Positions 60,290-64,000 of a stretch of 64,000 bases of DNA are shown here, in pieces. Position 1 is the first letter of the stretch. Every line of letters starts with the position of its first letter. Source of the stretch: Spongilla lacustris (Eukaryota > Porifera > Demospongiae > Spongillida > Spongillidae); the NCBI GenBank assembly GCA_949361645.1, contig OX442418.1:7877376-7941375 (forward strand), written 5' to 3'. Below the pieces are notes generated by a model. It saw nothing but the letters and a program-made list of their open reading frames with translations. It was not told the DNA's origin and searched no databases. The position numbers were made by a program, and so were the translations under genes.

Positions 60290-60386
60290 CAGCAGATGAA
60301 GGTACCAAAGTCTGGAATATTTGAAACACTTCCATTGGAGCAAATATACAATGTAGATACCTCATCTTTGGGGTAAAGAGAAGGCA
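60290..60386 (-). CDS. Candidate exon of an unidentified minus-strand gene
   Basis: Acceptor CTGCTGCAG and donor GTATGT enclose 97 nt, open in one frame: PSLYPKDEVSTLYICSNGSV then SNIPDFGTFIC. The LYICSNGSVSNI segment looks like a beta-propeller blade strand. The exit phase (2) does not match the most open frame of the exon at 59740, so an exon may be missing between them. Confidence 0.35.
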
Positions 60387-60414
60387 CTGCAGCAGTAGTA
60401 AAACATACAAAAGG

Positions 60415-60525
60415 GGAAGGGAGAGAGGGGAGGGAGGGGAGGGAGGGGAGGGAGGGGAGGGAGGGGAGGGAGGGGAGGGAGGGGAAGGATGGAGGAGTAG
60501 GAGAGGGAGAGAGGGGAGGGAAGGA
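60415..60525 (+). repeat. Purine-rich GGGA tract, potential G-quadruplex
   Basis: Tandem GGGAGGGGAGG units with many runs of three or more Gs at short spacing on the plus strand. Confidence 0.85.
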
Positions 60526-61966
60526 AATTCTTCCTGTCCACAAAAACCACAGAACTGGAATTGAATATTGAGGGCAAGACGATGAATTGTGCCCTAAACA
60601 ATTAATATGCAAATCAGTTAATTAGCTAAAATTAAACAACCTCAACAAAACATGAATGTAAACAGATGCACAGCACGAGGTATGTACTAGTCTTGTACAA
60701 TCCCAAGTCAATAGAGTGGAAGCTTGTGTGTGTAGCGGCTACATAGTTTAAATGCATACGCACATACATACATACATGTATGTATGTATGTAATACAATC
60801 AAAGCATAGCAAAAAGCATAGAGAAATTGCATATGTTGTGTCTATCAAGATGTGCTTTGTGCATGCGTCAGACTGTCCATGGAGGGAAAAGTGATGTGCA
60901 TCATTTGGAGAGTATCAAAAGGGGCGAGGGCAATGTACTCACTGGTTTGTGATGGACACACTGTACAATCTAACCAACAGCTATTAATTTGACTCGTATG
61001 CGTTGACCATAAATTAGGAGTGTGGGGAGCATGGAGCTAATAATTCCACTACCTCATCTCAGCATTTTATTTAGATTTTAATTTCATATGTAGTTTGAGC
61101 CCAAATCAGTTCATTATTATCTTTGATTGTATAACATGTAAGCAATGCACAGTAGACATGGATCACATCATCCCAAGCACACACCTGGCACTTAATCACA
61201 CCAGCGCACAGCCTTTGCATTGTTTATATCTTTAACATAATTGACCCAGATTGTTGTACAAAGTCAAATCAACCCCACACTGAACTGTCCAATACAAACT
61301 AACCATGGTTCAGCCTTCCAATGTCAGTAAAATCCAACAATCACAGTTAGGAGAGGCACACTGAGGAGGGAAGCTTGCAGACATCAGGCACCAGTAAGTA
61401 GGACAGATGGGGGCAGGCTCCAGCCTAGGGACATGTCTGTGAGGAGGGAGGGGCTAATCTGAAGGCTATAGTGGAGCAAATGAAAGGTAAAAATGCAATG
61501 TGTAGTCCTATATTCATCACATTACAAACTTTATAGGTTGACCTTAGATCGGGCTAATTTGTATGAAGGTATGTCTACCACTGGAATGCTACTCTTGTGG
61601 CTTAGCTGCCATTGATGTTGACATTGCACCTATCTATCTGCAGCGTGTCCAGAAGCACATATCTCCAATGCAGTTACTCTACGGTAATAAAGTTACCAAC
61701 TTAATTATTTGGCACTGTCATACAACCTCTTGTATTAAGTTTTATTGTATCTATGTAATCACTTATGCATCACATGGTACCTGAATTGAATTAATGGCTA
61801 ATAGCACTTAGGAGATACTACATATTTAGCTGAGCAAATCTACTCTATATTTAGTTTTTAAGCAAACATTTGTCATGTGATGCACATAATATGACATATT
61901 GAAACTTCTTGTTTTAAAAAACCAGTATATTGGTCATCTATTATAAACATAAATGTACATGCTAAG
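60526..61966. other. Stretch without recognised genes
   Basis: AT-rich. A short plus-strand frame at 61563 (CYSCGLAAIDVDIAPIYLQR) has no recognised homology. Nothing else is seen. Confidence 0.35.
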
Positions 61967-62810
61967 TAGCCTCGTCCCCAGGCCCTGTTTTGTGGAGTTG
62001 CGGGGGCTAAAAACAGGGCCTGGTATACACTGGCAGGGTCTTAGCGCGCATGCGCTAGCCATTACCAATACGCTTGGTAATCGCATACTGTTGTAATTTT
62101 TGTCTGTAAACCTTTCCGTACACCATCTCGTTCTCAGCGTAAACTCTTCCTCGTCCCAGACTGTCATATATGTAGAGTTTTGTACGTCGACGTACCAGTG
62201 GCGGTACCACCCTTGCTCCTAAGACCTTGGACCAAGTTCTTACCTCTACGATTCGTACGTGTAGGCTGCCCACCTCAAACTACTTGCTATCTTTACTTTC
62301 GTCGAAGCCACAATGCTGACAACCTACTTGTACTCTCGTGGTGTTCACTCATTGGAAATACCCTACACTTAGCACAAAGGCCTTGTCCATCGATAACTCG
62401 TCACAAAAAGTTTTTCAAATGTAGGGTAGTTCCAATGAGTACGCACCACGAGAGTACAAGTAGGTTGGTCAGCATTGTGGCTTCGGCTAAAGTAAAGATA
62501 GCAAGTAGTTTGAGGTGGCCAGCCTACACGTACCAATCGTAGAGGTAAGAACTTGGTCCAAGGTCTTAGGAGCAAGGGTGGTACGTCAATGTACGAAACT
62601 CTACATAAATGACAGTCTGGGACGAGGAAGAGTTTACGCTGAGAACGAGATGGTGTACGGAAAGGTTTACAGACAAAAATTACAACAGTATGCGATTACC
62701 AAGCGTATTGGTAATGGCTAGCGCATGCGCGCTAGGACCCTGCCAGTGTATACCAGGGCCCTGTTTTTCGCCCCCGCAACTCTAAAAAACAGGACCTGGG
62801 GACGAGGCTA
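61967..62810. mobile_element. 844-bp foldback element with 9-bp target duplication
   Basis: The element is almost entirely two arms of about 395 bp that are near-perfect reverse complements, starting TAGCCTCGTCCCCAGG and ending with its complement, around a short centre near 62380-62395. The flanks carry CATGCTAAG on both sides (61958-61966 and 62811-62819), a perfect 9-bp duplication. Long arms with a 9-bp target site resemble Mutator-like/foldback elements. ORFs within the arms are mirror artefacts. No transposase is present. Confidence 0.9.
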
Positions 62811-62987
62811 CATGCTAAGATGCTTATTTTTCCAGCGTTTTTAAATGATACATGCACACATGTATCAGAGGCTGGAATATCATTTCCTCCAACACAATTA
62901 TGTGCATGTACATGTACACGTCACTGATATACATGTAAATGTACAACAAGGAATCAGACCCAAAGGATACATGAGTATATCGCTTAC

Positions 62988-63502
62988 ATGTACAGGCTTG
63001 TGTGCAGTGTGTGACTTCTAACGTCTCAAGCTGCCATCCATACAAGTGAGGGTACATGTAGTAGTTGGTAAAGCTGAGAGCCTGCATGTCTGGTTTACTG
63101 AAGAGGTCCATCTGGTCCTCTCTGTAGTGAAGGACAGAAGTCTTGTAAACATCAAAACCAACTAAAGTAAGTACTGTACATGTAAAGCATACACTAATCT
63201 ACTGTTTTCATTGTGCATCAATGCATGTAATTGTGTGGTAATGATGAATTTACCCAGCTTACACCTACTTTAAATAAAGTGTCCTTGGTAAAACATGCAG
63301 GGATGCCCTTGCATGTGTGTATGTGGACAGATTGTGTGTATGTGCCCAGCATGTGCATTTGTATATAAGTGTACCTGTCTGCAACTGCCAATGGCGTTGT
63401 TTGGTGTTTGTTTCCACAAATCCCTCACAAACACTATCAGCACTCTTCAGTAAACTAGTGGTCCAGAAGTCCTCCCAAGATGATCCTGCTTCTTCTGACC
63501 TC
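62988..63502 (-). CDS. Two candidate exons of an unidentified minus-strand gene
   Basis: Exon 63502-63375 (128 nt) and exon 63161-62988 (174 nt) join in phase 1. Donors are GTACAC and GTAAGC; the second acceptor is TACTTTAG. The translation reads RSEEAGSSWEDFWTTSLLKS, ADSVCEGFVETNTKQRHWQL, QTVGFDVYKTSVLHYREDQM and DLFSKPDMQALSFTNYYMYP, then HLYGWQLETLEVTH. Composition is protein-like and the phases agree. The exons at 60290 and 59740 could belong to the same gene, with the foldback element in between. Family not recognised. Confidence 0.4.
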
Positions 63503-63818
63503 CTGCTACACCATAGCAAGCCAAGCATGAGGGAACATTCAGACAGCATTTTAGCAAATAAGGCAAGCCATGGCACAGATTATGTCTGCATACTTCCATT
63601 GCCTAAATCACACAATGGATACTTGGGTATGGGAGATCAATAAGTACATCTAACCACAGACCTGGGGATGGGGTTGCAAGGTCTATCACTCCCAATGAGT
63701 TGGTCCAGTAGCACATGTTCAGGGGGACAGAAGAATGTTTGATCATAAAGAAAACATCCACACCTCCACTCCCTCAGCTATGTGCCCTGCACAGCTAGGC
63801 AATGACTCCCTACAGTCC

Positions 63819-63914
63819 TTAGGGAGCAGTAGTTGGAACTGTTCCAAGAAGTTGCTTGAATGGGAACCTCTCAAGTTCAGATGATAGGCTATCTTCAAAA
63901 GTTAGTCGTGGCAC
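63819..63914 (-). CDS. Candidate terminal exon running in from beyond the window
   Basis: Acceptor CTCCTTTTGCAG is followed by a frame reading VPRLTFEDSLSSELERFPFK then QLLGTVPTTAP and TAA. It is 96 nt if read in phase 0. Upstream exons would lie past 64000. Not recognised; it could instead be an internal exon of the gene at 62988-63502 if a donor precedes the stop. Confidence 0.35.
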   Translation of the reverse strand: MPRLTFEDSLSSELERFPFKQLLGTVPTTAP

Positions 63915-64000
63915 CTGCAAAAGGAGCTTTTGAAGATCATCATACACACAAAGGTATTAGCACACCTGTCTTCACACCAGTAATCACTGCGCTCCATGTG

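Noticed and set aside
62180..62721. ORFs of 68-120 codons near 62.2-62.7 kb
   Set aside because: They mirror each other across the foldback arms; consequence of the inverted repeat.

Overview
This is animal genomic DNA, most likely from a demosponge (inference). It has short GT-AG introns (48-74 bp) beside a few long ones and a moderately AT-rich background. It encodes Death-domain proteins, GPR157-like seven-helix receptors, the gamma-secretase subunit PEN-2 and a jacalin-fold secreted lectin. It is crowded with foldback/MITE elements, microsatellites, minisatellites and decayed retroelements. No bacterial operon, CRISPR array or rRNA is seen, and no tRNA was recognised.

Layout. 0-2.9 kb: no recognisable gene. 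2.96-8.93 kb: two Death-domain genes head to head, a single-domain gene on the minus strand and a triple-Death-domain gene on the plus strand with 30-36 bp linker exons, all in phase 1. 9.36-10.8 kb: a 5'-truncated reverse transcriptase relic. 10.9-14.5 kb: a segmental duplication carrying PEN-2 (intact copy at 14.25-14.55 kb, truncated copy at 11.22-11.5 kb) around a 1.5-kb imperfect palindrome. 15.3-28.2 kb: two tandem paralogous GPR157-like receptors with the same exon structure; the last intron of the first is 7.9 kb and full of nested elements. 28.57-29.51 kb: a hAT-like element. 29.99-30.63 kb: a secreted jacalin-like lectin.

30.6-47 kb is repeat-rich: minisatellites, an inverted-repeat element with internal 21-bp arrays, scrambled copies of one reverse transcriptase family, Ty3/gypsy gag, RNase H and integrase remnants, and one possible short gene at 41.5-42.7 kb. 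47.9-57.5 kb is a tandem array of about 1-kb units. It carries 17 copies of a 31-32 nt hairpin, each bounded by splice-site-like sequence and followed by a (CA)n tract. 57.8-59.1 kb is a palindromic duplication of a retroelement fragment. 59.7-63.9 kb holds unidentified minus-strand exons, interrupted by an 844-bp foldback element with a perfect 9-bp target duplication.

The identified genes do not form an obvious pathway. They are adaptor-type Death-domain proteins, a protease-complex subunit, two receptors and a lectin. The most unusual material is structural: the hairpin/mini-exon array, the nested foldback elements, and TG/CA tracts that repeatedly sit next to splice sites.
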